Source: Lishizhenia tianjinensis (GTDB lineage Bacteria > Bacteroidota > Bacteroidia > Flavobacteriales_D > Crocinitomicaceae). From it: a stretch of DNA of 64,000 bases. How positions within the stretch are numbered: position 1 is the stretch's first letter; every line of letters begins with the position of its first letter. The position numbers and the translations under genes are program-made. The DNA lies in contig NZ_FPAS01000001.1 of the NCBI RefSeq assembly GCF_900116425.1, positions 434,001 to 498,000 of the forward strand, in the 5' to 3' direction. The notes under the pieces were generated by a model, which saw only the letters and a program-made list of their open reading frames with translations, ran no database searches and was not told the DNA's origin. Below are positions 41,805 through 51,186 of this stretch, piece by piece.

Positions 41805-42598
41805 TTTTTAAACTCATATTCAAAAAGTACTTTCATTTCATCTTGAGAAGTGTTTCGATCACAATCATCGCAATCTAAGTATTGCAGTGGAAAACCTTTT
41901 TCATCGTAAGTTATGATGTAGGCGCTTTGACTATATTTTGTTTTTAAATATCCCCCAACGCGAAAGTTATTTTGGTAATAGAATTCGTGGTTAAGGGAAA
42001 TCTCACTACCACTCTTTTGAAGAAAGTTGATAAGTAAACCATTTTCATTGTATATAAATTGTGTGTTTTTAGAACCTTTTGTTGTTCCTTCATATTCTAA
42101 TCTACCTTGATCGTCATATTGATAATACCAAGTGATTTCGTAGTTATTCTTTGAGTTGACACGTGCTTTGTGGGATTCAATACACAATCCACCTTTGTAT
42201 TTATTTTCTTTAATGTAGGTAATTTGAGTGCTATCGCGCACTACTTCTTTGGTGAGATATCCTTTCTTGTTGTAATAAAACTCCGTGAGTTCATAAAAAT
42301 CTATCGTGGCGGCATATTGTTCTTGCTGAATAAGTTGATTGTCTGAGTTGTAAGTGAAACGCGTCCATTCTTCAGTTTCTGGACGGAGAATTTCTATGAT
42401 GTTACCTATGCTATCAAAATTCACTTGCTCTAATAAAAAACGTGATCCATCTGGTTTTACTTTGTATTGATAGCTGCTCTTGACTTTGTATTTTACAATG
42501 GAATCAAGGTTGTAGTATCTATCGGTAGAATATTGTGCAAATGTCAACGAGGTAAAAAAGGTGATTAGTAGAGTAGAAAGCGTTATTTTTAGATGCAT
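41801..42598 (-). CDS. Secreted YD-repeat-like protein
   Basis: 265 residues. Signal peptide at 1-21 (ending LTFAQ). At least five repeats of the RHS/YD type follow, with Tyr/Phe-Asp/Asn-x-x-Gly patterns: FTYNSDNQLIQQEQ, FYYNKKGYLTKEV, YQYDDQGRLEYEG, FIYNENGLLINF. These YD repeats form beta-sheet shells in RHS proteins, but this protein is far too short for a toxin-delivery RHS shell. Its role is unknown. First gene of the run ending in DUF4870. Confidence 0.7.
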   Translation of the reverse strand: MHLKITLSTLLITFFTSLTFAQYSTDRYYNLDSIVKYKVKSSYQYKVKPDGSRFLLEQVNFDSIGNIIEILRPETEEWTRFTYNSDNQLIQQEQYAATIDFYELTEFYYNKKGYLTKEVVRDSTQITYIKENKYKGGLCIESHKARVNSKNNYEITWYYQYDDQGRLEYEGTTKGSKNTQFIYNENGLLINFLQKSGSEISLNHEFYYQNNFRVGGYLKTKYSQSAYIITYDEKGFPLQYLDCDDCDRNTSQDEMKVLFEYEFKK

Positions 42599-42670
42599 GG
42601 TTTCTTGTTTTGTTGAATTTGAACCAAAATAAGAATTTTAATCTAAAAAGTAACCAAAGTCTTTTGCTAC

Positions 42671-42765
42671 GGCTTAGGGATAGTAGCGGCAGCTCCCCAA
42701 GCCGCTTGGGGACTATAGCGGAAAGCCCGACGCAAGCGGACATAGTTAGCTTGGGGAAGCCCCAA
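42671..42765. ncRNA. GC-rich structured intergenic element (candidate Flavo-1-like motif)
   Basis: An outer stem GGCTT/AAGCC (42671-42675 with 42723-42727) closes an internal loop with AGCGG on both sides (TAGTAGCGGCAG and CTATAGCGGAAAG). The inner stem is CCCCAAG/CTTGGGG with loop CCG. A second hairpin TTGGGG-AAG-CCCCAA lies at 42751-42765. The stretch is much more GC-rich than its surroundings. I recall comparable elements between genes in Flavobacteria, possibly the Flavo-1 RNA of Rfam, but I could not compare the sequence. Strand is undecided. Confidence 0.5.
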
Positions 42766-42823
42766 ATTATACAAGTCCAAGTGATGGACCAAACAATAGG
42801 TGGAGACTAAGTGTTTTTAAATC

Positions 42824-44242
42824 ATGAACATACTACTTACTGGAGTTACGGGATATATTGGTCGACGCTTATTGCCTTTGTTGGTAGCCGATGGACACAC
42901 GGTGTATTGCTGTACGCGTGATAAGGATAGGTTTGAGGTAGAGGATTCTTTACGCGCAAACATAGAAGTAGTTGAAATTGATTTTTTAACGGGGGATAAA
43001 CCTGCCAATTTTCCGGAGAAGATAGACATCGCTTACTACCTCATCCATTCCATGTCAACGGGTAAAGATTATGCGAAATTAGAAGAGCGGGCGGCCCTGA
43101 ATTTTGTTCAAATTTTAGAGGAGCGTCAGACAGAGCGCGTAATTTACTTAGGTGGAATAGCCAATGACAAGCAACTTTCCAAACATTTGAAGTCGCGCAA
43201 ACGCGTGGAGGAGATATTGATGGAGGGAGCTTTTAATACCTTGGTTTTTAGAGCGGGGATTATCATAGGATCGGGGAGTGCGAGTTTTGAAATTATTAGA
43301 GATTTGGTAGAGAAGCTGCCTTTTATGATCACCCCAAAATGGTTAAATACGCGTTCGCAACCTATCGCAATATCTAATGTGTTAACCTATTTAAAAAAGG
43401 CCATACACCTACCTTTTGTGGAGGATAGAGTCTTTGATATAGGCGGACCAGATGTGTTGACCTACAAAGAGATGTTGTTACATTTTTCCAAGGTTAGAAG
43501 ATTGAAACGCACCATAATTACTCTGCCGGTGATGACGCCCAAACTGTCGTCGTATTGGCTTTATTTTGTGACCTCCACTTCTTATCCTTTGGCCAGTGCT
43601 TTGGTGGAAAGCATGAAGGTGGAAGTCGTGTGTAAAAACCAGGATATACGTTTGTTTATTAAGCAAGATTTGCTCAGTTATGACGAGGCTTTACAACGTG
43701 CTTTTGATAAAATAAGTCAACACGAAATTGTATCGAGTTGGAAGGATGCCTTTGCCAGTGGTCACCTCAACTTTAAAATATCAGATTTTATTACCGTTCC
43801 CCGCTACGGTTGTTTTAGAGACGTACGCAGCATGCGCGTTGATGATGAGAAGAGTAGTAGAGAAAAGATTTGGCAAATTGGAGGAGAAAGGGGATGGTAT
43901 GCCGCCAATTTTTTGTGGCGTATGCGCGGACTTTTGGACAAATTTGTAGGTGGTGTGGGCTTGAGAAGGGGGAGAACCCACGAAAACAAAATAGATGTTG
44001 GAGATGCCATAGATTTTTGGCGTGTACTCTATGCCGATAAGGAAGAGTGCAGACTGCTCTTGTTTGCCGAAATGAAATTACCTGGCGAGGCTTGGTTGGA
44101 GTTTAAGATAGTCAATGGAAGACTGGTGCAAACGGCAACTTTTCGTCCGCGTGGACTCATGGGCCGACTCTATTGGTATGCTGTTTTACCCTTCCACGGA
44201 GTTGTGTTTAGCAAGATGTTGAAGGGCATAGCCGAAGATTAA
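42824..44242 (+). CDS. SDR-fold NAD(P)-binding protein fused to a DUF2867 domain
   Basis: 472 residues. N-terminal Rossmann domain starting NILLTGVTGYIGRRLLPLL (NAD(P) motif), with IAYYLIHSMSTG and VFDIGGPDVLTYKEML, of the atypical SDR NmrA-like type. DUF2867 follows from about residue 320: YAANFLWRMRGLLDKFVGG and DAIDFWRVLYADKEECRLLL, then EMKLPGEAWLEFK and FRPRGLMGRLYWYAVLPFH. The two-domain layout matches YbjT-type proteins. Substrate unknown. It overlaps the AraC gene by 4 bp at the 3' ends (convergent). Confidence 0.9.
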   Translation: MNILLTGVTGYIGRRLLPLLVADGHTVYCCTRDKDRFEVEDSLRANIEVVEIDFLTGDKPANFPEKIDIAYYLIHSMSTGKDYAKLEERAALNFVQILEERQTERVIYLGGIANDKQLSKHLKSRKRVEEILMEGAFNTLVFRAGIIIGSGSASFEIIRDLVEKLPFMITPKWLNTRSQPIAISNVLTYLKKAIHLPFVEDRVFDIGGPDVLTYKEMLLHFSKVRRLKRTIITLPVMTPKLSSYWLYFVTSTSYPLASALVESMKVEVVCKNQDIRLFIKQDLLSYDEALQRAFDKISQHEIVSSWKDAFASGHLNFKISDFITVPRYGCFRDVRSMRVDDEKSSREKIWQIGGERGWYAANFLWRMRGLLDKFVGGVGLRRGRTHENKIDVGDAIDFWRVLYADKEECRLLLFAEMKLPGEAWLEFKIVNGRLVQTATFRPRGLMGRLYWYAVLPFHGVVFSKMLKGIAED

Positions 44243-45123
44243 AGGGCAGCTGCTTTGTTGGATCCCATTCTGAGTCTGTAAGCACTCGGAGATACCTGCA
44301 CATGCTTTTTAAAGAAACGACTGAAGTAAAAAGGATCTTCATAGCCCAATTCATAGGCAATTTCTTCTACGGTTTTATTGGTCAAGTACAATTCTCTTTT
44401 GGTTTCTATAATGATGCGTTCGGCGATGAGCTGAGAGGGTGTTTTTCCATAATTGGCTTTTACAAATTTGCTCAATGCGTTGGGAGAAATATGCAGTAAT
44501 TCGGCGTAATCCTTAGGCGCGTGTAAGTTTTTATAGTGTTGTTCTATGGCTCCCTTAAAGCGGTGTAAGAGTTCGTTTTCTTCTACAATTGATGCTGGAT
44601 CAGATTGAGGTTCTTGAGTTTCTTGTTTTATTCTAGAGCATTGAATAAGTATGAGCTTTAAATAAGACAAAATAGCATCCTGTGTGGCCAATTTATCGGC
44701 GCAAACATTGTTTTTCATGCCTTCAATCAGCCAAGATAATTGTTGTACATCTTCAGTTGTTATTTCAACAAAAGGATGCTCGTAGACATTATTAAACAAG
44801 ATGCCATCGCAGGCAATTTCTGAATGGTGTTTGTGAATGCAAAAGAAGTTGGGGTGGAAATGAAGTACCACGCCCTTGCTTTCCATTTGAGGAGCAAACA
44901 TAAAGGGTTGAAAAGGGGAACAAGCAAAAAGTGTGTTTGCTTCGTAGTTGTATACTTCTGTATCTATCAAGGCTTTGCCCTTTCCACTTTGTATCCAAAT
45001 GATGGAATAATAGGGCAGCCGCTGTATATGATCAAATTGATGAAGGCTTTCAAACGTATATAGTTTGAAAGCCAATTCACCATTTTTTTCATCCAGCAAA
45101 GTATATGTATTGTTTGCTATCAC
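44239..45123 (-). CDS. AraC family transcriptional regulator
   Basis: 294 residues. A cupin-like sensing domain (about 1-170, [18 protein letters not shown]) is followed by two helix-turn-helix motifs (about 195-290), with [21 protein letters not shown] and [22 protein letters not shown], typical of the AraC DNA-binding domain. It is the last gene of a three-gene operon and begins in the 4-bp overlap (ATGA) with the NTF2-like gene, so it is likely to control its own operon. Confidence 0.95.
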   Translation of the reverse strand: MIANNTYTLLDEKNGELAFKLYTFESLHQFDHIQRLPYYSIIWIQSGKGKALIDTEVYNYEANTLFACSPFQPFMFAPQMESKGVVLHFHPNFFCIHKHHSEIACDGILFNNVYEHPFVEITTEDVQQLSWLIEGMKNNVCADKLATQDAILSYLKLILIQCSRIKQETQEPQSDPASIVEENELLHRFKGAIEQHYKNLHAPKDYAELLHISPNALSKFVKANYGKTPSQLIAERIIIETKRELYLTNKTVEEIAYELGYEDPFYFSRFFKKHVQVSPSAYRLRMGSNKAAAL

Positions 45124-45548
45124 AGTAATCTGTCGTTTTTATTTATGTGGATGTCATTAATACTTGCAAAGCGTTTTTGCATGAGTCCGTTAGAAGCAAA
45201 TTCCCACATCTCGTTGCCGTAGGCTCTAAACCATTGCTCTTCTTTGGTTCGGTATTCATAGAAAAACCTTACAGCAATGCGGTTAAAATTATAGCTCCAG
45301 AGTTCTTTTTTAAGTTTGTAATCAAGTTCACTTTCCCATTTCTGCGTTAGAAATTCTTCAATTTCTTGCCGACCGCGTAAGAATTGATTTCTATTTCTCC
45401 ACAAGCTATCTGGAGTATAGGCCAACGCTACTTGCTGTGGGTTTTTACTGTTCCAAGCCTCTTCTGCCAATTGAACTTTTAATGTGGCACTTTCATAATC
45501 AAATGGCGGAAGTGGTGGACGCTTTTCTACTTTACCATTAAAGCTCAT
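45120..45548 (-). CDS. NTF2-like protein, DUF1348
   Basis: 142 residues of the SnoaL/NTF2-like fold, DUF1348 type. [37 protein letters not shown] and [18 protein letters not shown] are family segments. Members are small cone-shaped domains; catalytic role uncertain. It overlaps the CMD gene by 11 bp upstream and the AraC gene by 4 bp downstream. Confidence 0.85.
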   Translation of the reverse strand: MSFNGKVEKRPPLPPFDYESATLKVQLAEEAWNSKNPQQVALAYTPDSLWRNRNQFLRGRQEIEEFLTQKWESELDYKLKKELWSYNFNRIAVRFFYEYRTKEEQWFRAYGNEMWEFASNGLMQKRFASINDIHINKNDRLL

Positions 45549-46068
45549 CTGCCAAAGGAAAATCTATTTCAATTTGCGATAAGTTGTGCAAGTAATTCAT
45601 GATGATTTTATCTCCAATTTGAACGATTACATCTACCAAGCTTCCGTGGTTGTAGCCTTGTGCGTAGAAGTTTTCTAGATGAGCATCAGATACTCTTCCT
45701 TTGTTTAAGGTAATGTCTTGGGCAATTTTAACCAAAGCATTGAGTTTAGCATCAGAAGCACTTCCTTTTCTAAGCTTCAGAATTTCATCCTCTGCGAATC
45801 CATTCATTTTACCTAAGGCCGTGTGTGCACTTTGACAGTAACGACAATTGTTGCTTTCACTCACTACAAGGTTAACGGCTTCTTTTTCTTTGTTGCTCAA
45901 AGATGATTTTCCTCCTTGAAAAGTCAAGTATCTATCCAAGGCAGTTTCAGAATGCGCCATGGCAGCGTAAAGGTTAGGTACAAAACCTAAAGAACTTTTA
46001 AGGTTATCAAAAATGGCTTGGTTGTTTGCATTTACTTCCTCTCTTGTGGGTACATTTAAATTTTTCAT
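45538..46068 (-). CDS. Carboxymuconolactone decarboxylase family protein (AhpD-like)
   Basis: 176 residues, all helical. The active-site motif is [14 protein letters not shown], with the CxxC-x3-H arrangement of AhpD/CMD-type peroxidase-linked proteins. Probably a redox enzyme acting on peroxides or a quinone-like compound. First gene of the AraC operon, which suggests it is the main regulated target. Confidence 0.88.
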   Translation of the reverse strand: MKNLNVPTREEVNANNQAIFDNLKSSLGFVPNLYAAMAHSETALDRYLTFQGGKSSLSNKEKEAVNLVVSESNNCRYCQSAHTALGKMNGFAEDEILKLRKGSASDAKLNALVKIAQDITLNKGRVSDAHLENFYAQGYNHGSLVDVIVQIGDKIIMNYLHNLSQIEIDFPLADEL

Positions 46069-46214
46069 TTTACAGTGTTTAAATTGTTTGTCATTATCGA
46101 CACTGCAAAGTTGGGAAGACTAGTCCCCTGAGAGAATAGACAGATTATGCCAAGGCATGGACAATTTTACTTATGTGATTTATTTGCCTTCTTATTTCAG
46201 AAAGAGGAGTTGTT

Positions 46215-46892
46215 TTATTTTTCCGCAGATTCTTCTTCCTTTTTATGTAAAATAAGTTGTTCTCCTTGGTTCATTAAGAAAAATACATTGTCTGGTTTTT
46301 CTTCGGGCAAGACTTGGGTAGGATAGAAGTGGTAGAGGGCGTAAAAGTCCGTATCTATCTTTATTCTTTCGCGCTGTAATTTCATAAATAGCCAAGGGTT
46401 GATAAAGGCCCAGTCTATGTTTTCGAGTGTGCTCACTTCCTTAGTACTGGCTGTATCTCCCGAAAAATAAAAGCGTTTGCCATGCCAAGTCACCACGTAA
46501 GAATAGTGTTTCATGGAGAAACGGTGTGAGGTTTTTATGGCTTCTATTGTAAAGGTTTCCTTTAAACTGTCGAGTTCTCCAGCATTCCAATTACCAAACA
46601 CTTTACCTCCCTTGGCTTGTTTGGTTTTGCGCATCAGTTTTCTAGAATAATGATCGGAATGATGATGGGTGAAAAGGAAAATGGCATTTTCCTGTATGCT
46701 GTCTAATTCGCCAGCGTCATACTCCATGTATTTGTGTGCCCCTGATTTGTAGGGAAAATCTATGTATAAATGCGAGTGACCATCGGTTAGGTAGAGTCCG
46801 CAATTACCAATGAATTTAGCGGTAATAGTAGTGTCTTGAGCCTTCATGGTGAAGGAAAGACAAAGTAACAGCATGGTGAATAGTAGCCTCAT
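46215..46892 (-). CDS. Secreted metallo-beta-lactamase-fold hydrolase
   Basis: 225 residues. Signal peptide at 1-19 (SFTMKAQ). The zinc motif is FLFTHHHSDHYSRKL (HxHxDH-type), and a YFSGDTAS segment supplies the second metal-binding Asp. Related to UlaG-like metal-dependent hydrolases. The substrate is unknown. Same strand and 42 nt downstream of the barrel protein gene. Confidence 0.85.
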   Translation of the reverse strand: MRLLFTMLLLCLSFTMKAQDTTITAKFIGNCGLYLTDGHSHLYIDFPYKSGAHKYMEYDAGELDSIQENAIFLFTHHHSDHYSRKLMRKTKQAKGGKVFGNWNAGELDSLKETFTIEAIKTSHRFSMKHYSYVVTWHGKRFYFSGDTASTKEVSTLENIDWAFINPWLFMKLQRERIKIDTDFYALYHFYPTQVLPEEKPDNVFFLMNQGEQLILHKKEEESAEK

Positions 46893-46934
46893 GAATTCGT
46901 GTTTAAAAATAGAAGGTAGCAGTTATTTTAAATT

Positions 46935-47567
46935 TTATAAGCCCTTATTGAATCGAAGGTTCCAACCCAAGGAAATACCAAAACCTAGAGCAGATAATTT
47001 TTGTCTACCTAAATTATACCAAGGTTCATCGTCTTGAAGATCATTGAAAGAGCGCATGTAGGAAATTCTACATTGTAACATAAAGGCGCCATTGAAGCGC
47101 GTATAACCTAAAAATCCTCCATAGGTTCCTCCAGCGAAATTACCTGTAGATACACTCCAGTCGAGGTCTTCCCAATAATATAAGCGCACGTATTTTAGAT
47201 CTAATCCTGCTGTAAAATAATTGTTGTAAGATCCCCTGTTGTAGGCCATTCCCACGGTGCTGTAGAAATTAGACCCTTCTTCAATTTTAAATCCCCGGTT
47301 TCCTACAGAAATAAAAGTCGACACAAAAGAATGATTGGGAAGGAGCTCTTCATTGTTGTAGTAAGATATACCGGTAACCGCACGGTTAAACACACCGCTT
47401 TCAACACAAAGGTAATGGGGATGTATTTCTATGCCTCCTTTAGGTCTATTCATTAAGCGAATAAGGCCAAATTGTGCGTGTAGAGCATTGCTCAAGCAAA
47501 GTGTAAGTAATAAAAGTCCTAGTTTAAGGATGTAAGGGGAATGATATTTTTGAAAGTGAGATGTCAT
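46935..47567 (-). CDS. Outer membrane beta-barrel-like protein
   Basis: 210 residues. A long N-terminal region contains the signal peptide (LLLLTLCLSNALHAQ, ending about residue 32). The mature part shows alternating aromatic residues and ends in ISLGWNLRFNKGL, a strand-like tail. The family is not recognised. Its ATG overlaps the stop of the upstream small ORF (ATGA). Confidence 0.65.
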   Translation of the reverse strand: MTSHFQKYHSPYILKLGLLLLTLCLSNALHAQFGLIRLMNRPKGGIEIHPHYLCVESGVFNRAVTGISYYNNEELLPNHSFVSTFISVGNRGFKIEEGSNFYSTVGMAYNRGSYNNYFTAGLDLKYVRLYYWEDLDWSVSTGNFAGGTYGGFLGYTRFNGAFMLQCRISYMRSFNDLQDDEPWYNLGRQKLSALGFGISLGWNLRFNKGL

Positions 47568-47725
47568 GTTTTTTCCTCTAACATTAATTGAAATATGTAA
47601 AGGTAGGCATCAGCGTAATTCGGGTACTTCTCCTGTAGGTCATGCCCTGCCTCTATGACTTTTTCATATTCTTCTTCAGCGTAGAAGTTCCAACCTTTTC
47701 CTTGTTTTACCTCTGAAAAATACAA
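47564..47725 (-). CDS. Small protein (53 residues), TTG start
   Basis: It reads YFSEVKQGKGWNFYAEEEYE... and ends AYLYIFQLMLEEKT, an acidic helical pattern. No ATG is available; TTG at 47725 is the only start after an in-frame stop. Its TGA overlaps the ATG of the barrel gene, which suggests coupling. A fragment of a decayed gene is the alternative. Confidence 0.4.
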   Translation of the reverse strand: MYFSEVKQGKGWNFYAEEEYEKVIEAGHDLQEKYPNYADAYLYIFQLMLEEKT

Positions 47726-47749
47726 AGATTAAAGGATAAAATATAGAAG

Positions 47750-48166
47750 TTAATTTTCAGAAGTAGAATTTTTAATGTTTGCTATGAACTTTTTTCGTGC
47801 TCTTCCCACTGGGGTAATTTTACTCCATGCCACGATCATCACATCTACCTTGAGTTCTTCACGTTCTTCAGGTGTAAGTACAAGAACAACCAGACTCATA
47901 GATAATTCTGCCTCTGTTCTCGGTTTACAATACGTGTTGAAAAATGCCGACTTACTCAGATGCTTTGCACCCCAGTTATTAGCAGCGAAGTGTATACGCT
48001 GGTTTTCCAAAGTAGGAACACTATCATGTTTGCTTAACAACTCTTTTAAGTAGAGTACCTCGTGCGTATTTAGTAGGATATCGTCGTTCAATCCTATACT
48101 GTCTAGCTTGTACTGTGCTAAAATTCCGAAAGGAAAAAGCAGGAGGGTAATTAGTAAATGTTTCAT
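47750..48166 (-). CDS. Hypothetical secreted protein
   Basis: 138 residues from the ATG at 48166; the signal peptide (KHLLITLLLFPFGILAQ) directly follows it, so the upstream in-frame ATG is rejected. The mature part contains FAANNWGAKHLSKSAFF and ends in a basic tail. No family recognised. Same strand as the small ORF 24 nt downstream. Confidence 0.6.
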   Translation of the reverse strand: MKHLLITLLLFPFGILAQYKLDSIGLNDDILLNTHEVLYLKELLSKHDSVPTLENQRIHFAANNWGAKHLSKSAFFNTYCKPRTEAELSMSLVVLVLTPEEREELKVDVMIVAWSKITPVGRARKKFIANIKNSTSEN

Positions 48167-48238
48167 TCTCAATGTTGTTGATTTGAAGTTTAGACCTTCC
48201 AACATTCAAAAGGTTTAACACGGAAGTTTAATATTCAT

Positions 48239-48784
48239 TTAGAGCTCTTTTCCGGTGATGGCATAGCACAAGCAGGGCTGTAATTTAGGGTGAGCTTGAA
48301 GGAAAGGGTGATCAAACCTGCCTTTAAGTTGCATGCCAATTTTCTGCATAACGCGTTCGGAAGGAGTATTTACCGCAGGACAAATCGCAATTACCTTCTC
48401 TAGGTTTAACTCCTGAAAAGCATATTCCAAACATCGCTTAGCACCTTCTGTTGCATATCCTTTTCCCCAAGCAGCGGGTTTGAGTCGCCAACCTATGTCT
48501 GTTGCTGGAGTAAAAGGTGATTCAAAATCTTTCCAACTCAAACCTATGAAACCAATGAATTCGCCACTTCCCAATTCATCTACGGCGTAATAAGTGTAGC
48601 CTATATCATGAAGTTGTTGCTTAAATCTTTCCACACTTGCTTCACTTTCTTCTGGAGTTAAAAGTGTAGGGAAGAAGCGCATAACCTCCGCATTTGCATT
48701 CATTGCTGCAAAAGGAGTGAGGTCGGATGCTTTCCAGTTTCTAAAGCCTAAGCGTGAGGAAGTAAAGAGGTATGCTGTGTTCAT
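48239..48784 (-). CDS. GNAT family N-acetyltransferase, RimJ/RimL-like
   Basis: 181 residues. Acetyl-CoA-binding signature DIGWRLKPAAWGKGYATEGA (GNAT motif A), with FIGFIGLSWKDF and VNTPSERVMQKIGMQLKGRF (motif B). Members acetylate ribosomal or other proteins or small amines. Substrate unknown. Confidence 0.93.
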   Translation of the reverse strand: MNTAYLFTSSRLGFRNWKASDLTPFAAMNANAEVMRFFPTLLTPEESEASVERFKQQLHDIGYTYYAVDELGSGEFIGFIGLSWKDFESPFTPATDIGWRLKPAAWGKGYATEGAKRCLEYAFQELNLEKVIAICPAVNTPSERVMQKIGMQLKGRFDHPFLQAHPKLQPCLCYAITGKEL

Positions 48785-48837
48785 TGTCTATAAAATATTG
48801 GGACTAAATTAGTGAATATCATAAAAGTTGAACACAA

Positions 48838-48869
48838 AAAAACACAGTACCCTAAAGCACTGTGTTTTT
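48838..48869 (-). terminator. Terminator of the monoheme lipoprotein gene
   Basis: AAAAACACAGT / ACTGTGTTTTT, an 11-bp perfect stem with a 9-nt loop and poly-T on the minus strand, 19 nt after the stop. Confidence 0.85.
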
Positions 48870-48887
48870 GGAAGTATATGTAAACAA

Positions 48888-50324
48888 TTACTGTTTGGTG
48901 TGGGCTTTAAACCCTGTGGTATCTATGTTTCCTTGTATAGACCATGCAAAATCTAACAACAACTGGCCCTTAAATAAACTGTCGTTTCTACTGATGTAGG
49001 CATTTCCTACGTAAGGAGTTTTAGAATTGTGTTGTGTTCCTAAAGCTTCTGGATTTACGGTAGCCATACGGTGACAACTCATACAGTTGGTTTTTACTCC
49101 GAGGTAAGTGGTATTAATTTTACCTGTAGAATCTGTAAAGCGACTCAAAGTAGTGTCAAAAGTACTCGGGCCAAAACCAGCTTCTAGATACGGGTTGTAG
49201 GCATATAAACCAGGACCTACCACATCTTTTCCTGAATAGGGCTCTTTTGGTGCTACCATGTAATAGGCAACTGCCATGGCGTAGTGACGCGCGGCTCCTT
49301 TTAATTCCTTTGGACGCATGTCTGCAATCGCTTTGCTACTTGGCAACTCTGGGTTGTCTGGTGTATCTTCCCACCAGAAGGTTTGCCAGGTCCAATTTGT
49401 AATTTCACGGGTTCCTACGTGCATACCTACCAATACGGCGATATCACCTGCCTTTGCCTTCATTTTATTCTCTGAGTTTTCTGTAAATTCTTTGTTGAAG
49501 AAATGTGCATCCTCCTCATTAAGGGTGTAGTGAATAAAATCTTCTAGTGGGTAAACAGAACCCTCTTGTTTGGCATTCTTAGAGATATCTATGGTTACGT
49601 AAGAAGCCCAATCTTGCTCTGGGTAACCTGTTGGCGTATCCTTTGGTCCGTTCCAAGCGGTGATGTGGAATTTATTATCTCCGTTTGACGCAGGTAACAC
49701 TTTAAATACTGGTTTAATGGTTACGGCATTGTTGGGGAAGAAAGTAACTTCATCTTGACCATTTTGAGCCATGTCATATAAACTAGTCGCCATAAATATC
49801 TTGTTGTCTATGGCAAATTGAGCTGCGGCTGGGTTGTAAGAAACCGACTCGTGTATACTGTCGTTTATGGTTTGGTTGAGGGAAGCAAAGTGGGTAAATT
49901 GATGGGGTCGTTTTAAGTTGGCACGGTTAGATCGCGTGCTAGAACGGTAAAGTTTAGGATTCGTTTTGATGGCCTCTATCATTTCTTCAGGTGTCATCCA
50001 CGTTTCAAATACACGCAAGAAATCTTTATCGCCATCTGCTTTGATGTTTGTTTTACTGGTTAATCCAGCCCAAATTCCCCAACCGTGTAAATAGATACTA
50101 TCGGTTTGGTCTGCTTTGATCCACTTGTTCAAGGTTGTTGAATCTTGTGGGAAGTTAAAGCCCTCAATGTTTAAATCGGGCATAGGAGTGGGGGTGATGG
50201 CCTGGTACTGGAATTTTAGCTCCTGACCTTCATCCGTTTTCGTAATAGGAGTGGTTTCACCGCCACAAGAACTCATCATTCCTGCCAACGTAAGTACTCC
50301 TAGTGCATACGTGTGTTTTTTCAT
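48888..50324 (-). CDS. Lipoprotein with a single C-terminal heme-binding CxxCH motif
   Basis: 478 residues. SPII signal peptide with lipobox (MMSSCGG, Cys20). Near the C-terminus TNCMSCHRMAT (Cys414 to His418) is a c-type heme attachment site, with a nearby Met420. The large remainder has no recognised domain; TWMTPEEMIEA, NWTWQTFWWED and PGLYAYNPYLEAGFG stand out. A role in electron transfer at the cell envelope is likely from the motif only. Similar proteins have been seen in environmental Bacteroidota, from memory. Single gene with terminator. Confidence 0.75.
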   Translation of the reverse strand: MKKHTYALGVLTLAGMMSSCGGETTPITKTDEGQELKFQYQAITPTPMPDLNIEGFNFPQDSTTLNKWIKADQTDSIYLHGWGIWAGLTSKTNIKADGDKDFLRVFETWMTPEEMIEAIKTNPKLYRSSTRSNRANLKRPHQFTHFASLNQTINDSIHESVSYNPAAAQFAIDNKIFMATSLYDMAQNGQDEVTFFPNNAVTIKPVFKVLPASNGDNKFHITAWNGPKDTPTGYPEQDWASYVTIDISKNAKQEGSVYPLEDFIHYTLNEEDAHFFNKEFTENSENKMKAKAGDIAVLVGMHVGTREITNWTWQTFWWEDTPDNPELPSSKAIADMRPKELKGAARHYAMAVAYYMVAPKEPYSGKDVVGPGLYAYNPYLEAGFGPSTFDTTLSRFTDSTGKINTTYLGVKTNCMSCHRMATVNPEALGTQHNSKTPYVGNAYISRNDSLFKGQLLLDFAWSIQGNIDTTGFKAHTKQ

Positions 50325-50529
50325 TGTAGTGTGTTTATCATTTTCACCGCAATGTAAACTATTAAATCTTTAGTTGAAAAAGATATAACTTGTTGAAACT
50401 CAAATAGGGGAGTTTTCCTAAGGGAGTTTTAGGGAGATAGGTAGAGAAAAGCGTTTTTAGAAGGGTTATAGGTGCACGAAAATAAACTATACATTCAACA
50501 ATTCTATAAAACTATTGTTTTGAACAAGT

Positions 50530-51174
50530 CTATTTTTCATCCAATAATCGAATAAACTCACCCTCAATCAAAAATTCTAAAACAAAATTATCCGTGTAAT
50601 ATTCCTTTACTGCCAGGTCTACAAAATCAACTTCTGACTGGATGGTTATGGTATCTCCATTTTGTTTCATTTTCAAAAAATTGAGTCCTCTCTGTACTGT
50701 GGCGGTGGTTGGAACGCAATAACATTTGTCTTTCGTAATTCTTTTCAAGTTCTTATCATCCTTTGCGAAATATTTACGCAAAAAATCAAGGTGTTGTTCA
50801 GAACATTGATAACCAATATCTAAGGTTTGGGTTAATTTACACAAAAGGTTGCTTTTGTCGACATTGGCCTCGCCATCCCATTCACAATCAGAACCAACGT
50901 AGGTAGCTGCATAGGCGAGCGCCGCTTTGGCTTGTGGCCGAAGGTTTTCTATATACTCTTTGTTCACCACCGCTTCAAGTACACAATCCTGTATATCTTC
51001 ATCAAAGCTTTCTTCCCAATTAAAAACAGTATGTAAACTATCTGCATCGACATTTTCTTCCTTTGGAATTTTTTTACCTGGTTCCAATTTGACAACCGGA
51101 ATCTTAAGAGGCTCTATATCCCTTGTGCAAGAGAAAATGATGAGAGAAACGATAAGGAAAGGTAGGGTTTTCAT
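50530..51174 (-). CDS. Hypothetical lipoprotein
   Basis: 214 residues. Lipobox VSLIIFSC (Cys16). Mature part is soluble, with LRPQAKAALAYAATYVGSDC and a paired-Cys arrangement (CDCV-like spacing around CYCVPTTATVQ). No family recognised. Leads an operon-like run with two more minus-strand genes. Confidence 0.6.
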   Translation of the reverse strand: MKTLPFLIVSLIIFSCTRDIEPLKIPVVKLEPGKKIPKEENVDADSLHTVFNWEESFDEDIQDCVLEAVVNKEYIENLRPQAKAALAYAATYVGSDCEWDGEANVDKSNLLCKLTQTLDIGYQCSEQHLDFLRKYFAKDDKNLKRITKDKCYCVPTTATVQRGLNFLKMKQNGDTITIQSEVDFVDLAVKEYYTDNFVLEFLIEGEFIRLLDEK

Positions 51175-51186
51175 GTTTGTGTTTTT

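Noticed and set aside
42519-42810. Open frames on both strands through the structured element at 42.7 kb
   Set aside because: They cross a GC-rich hairpin region and have no family similarity; they are by-products of base composition.
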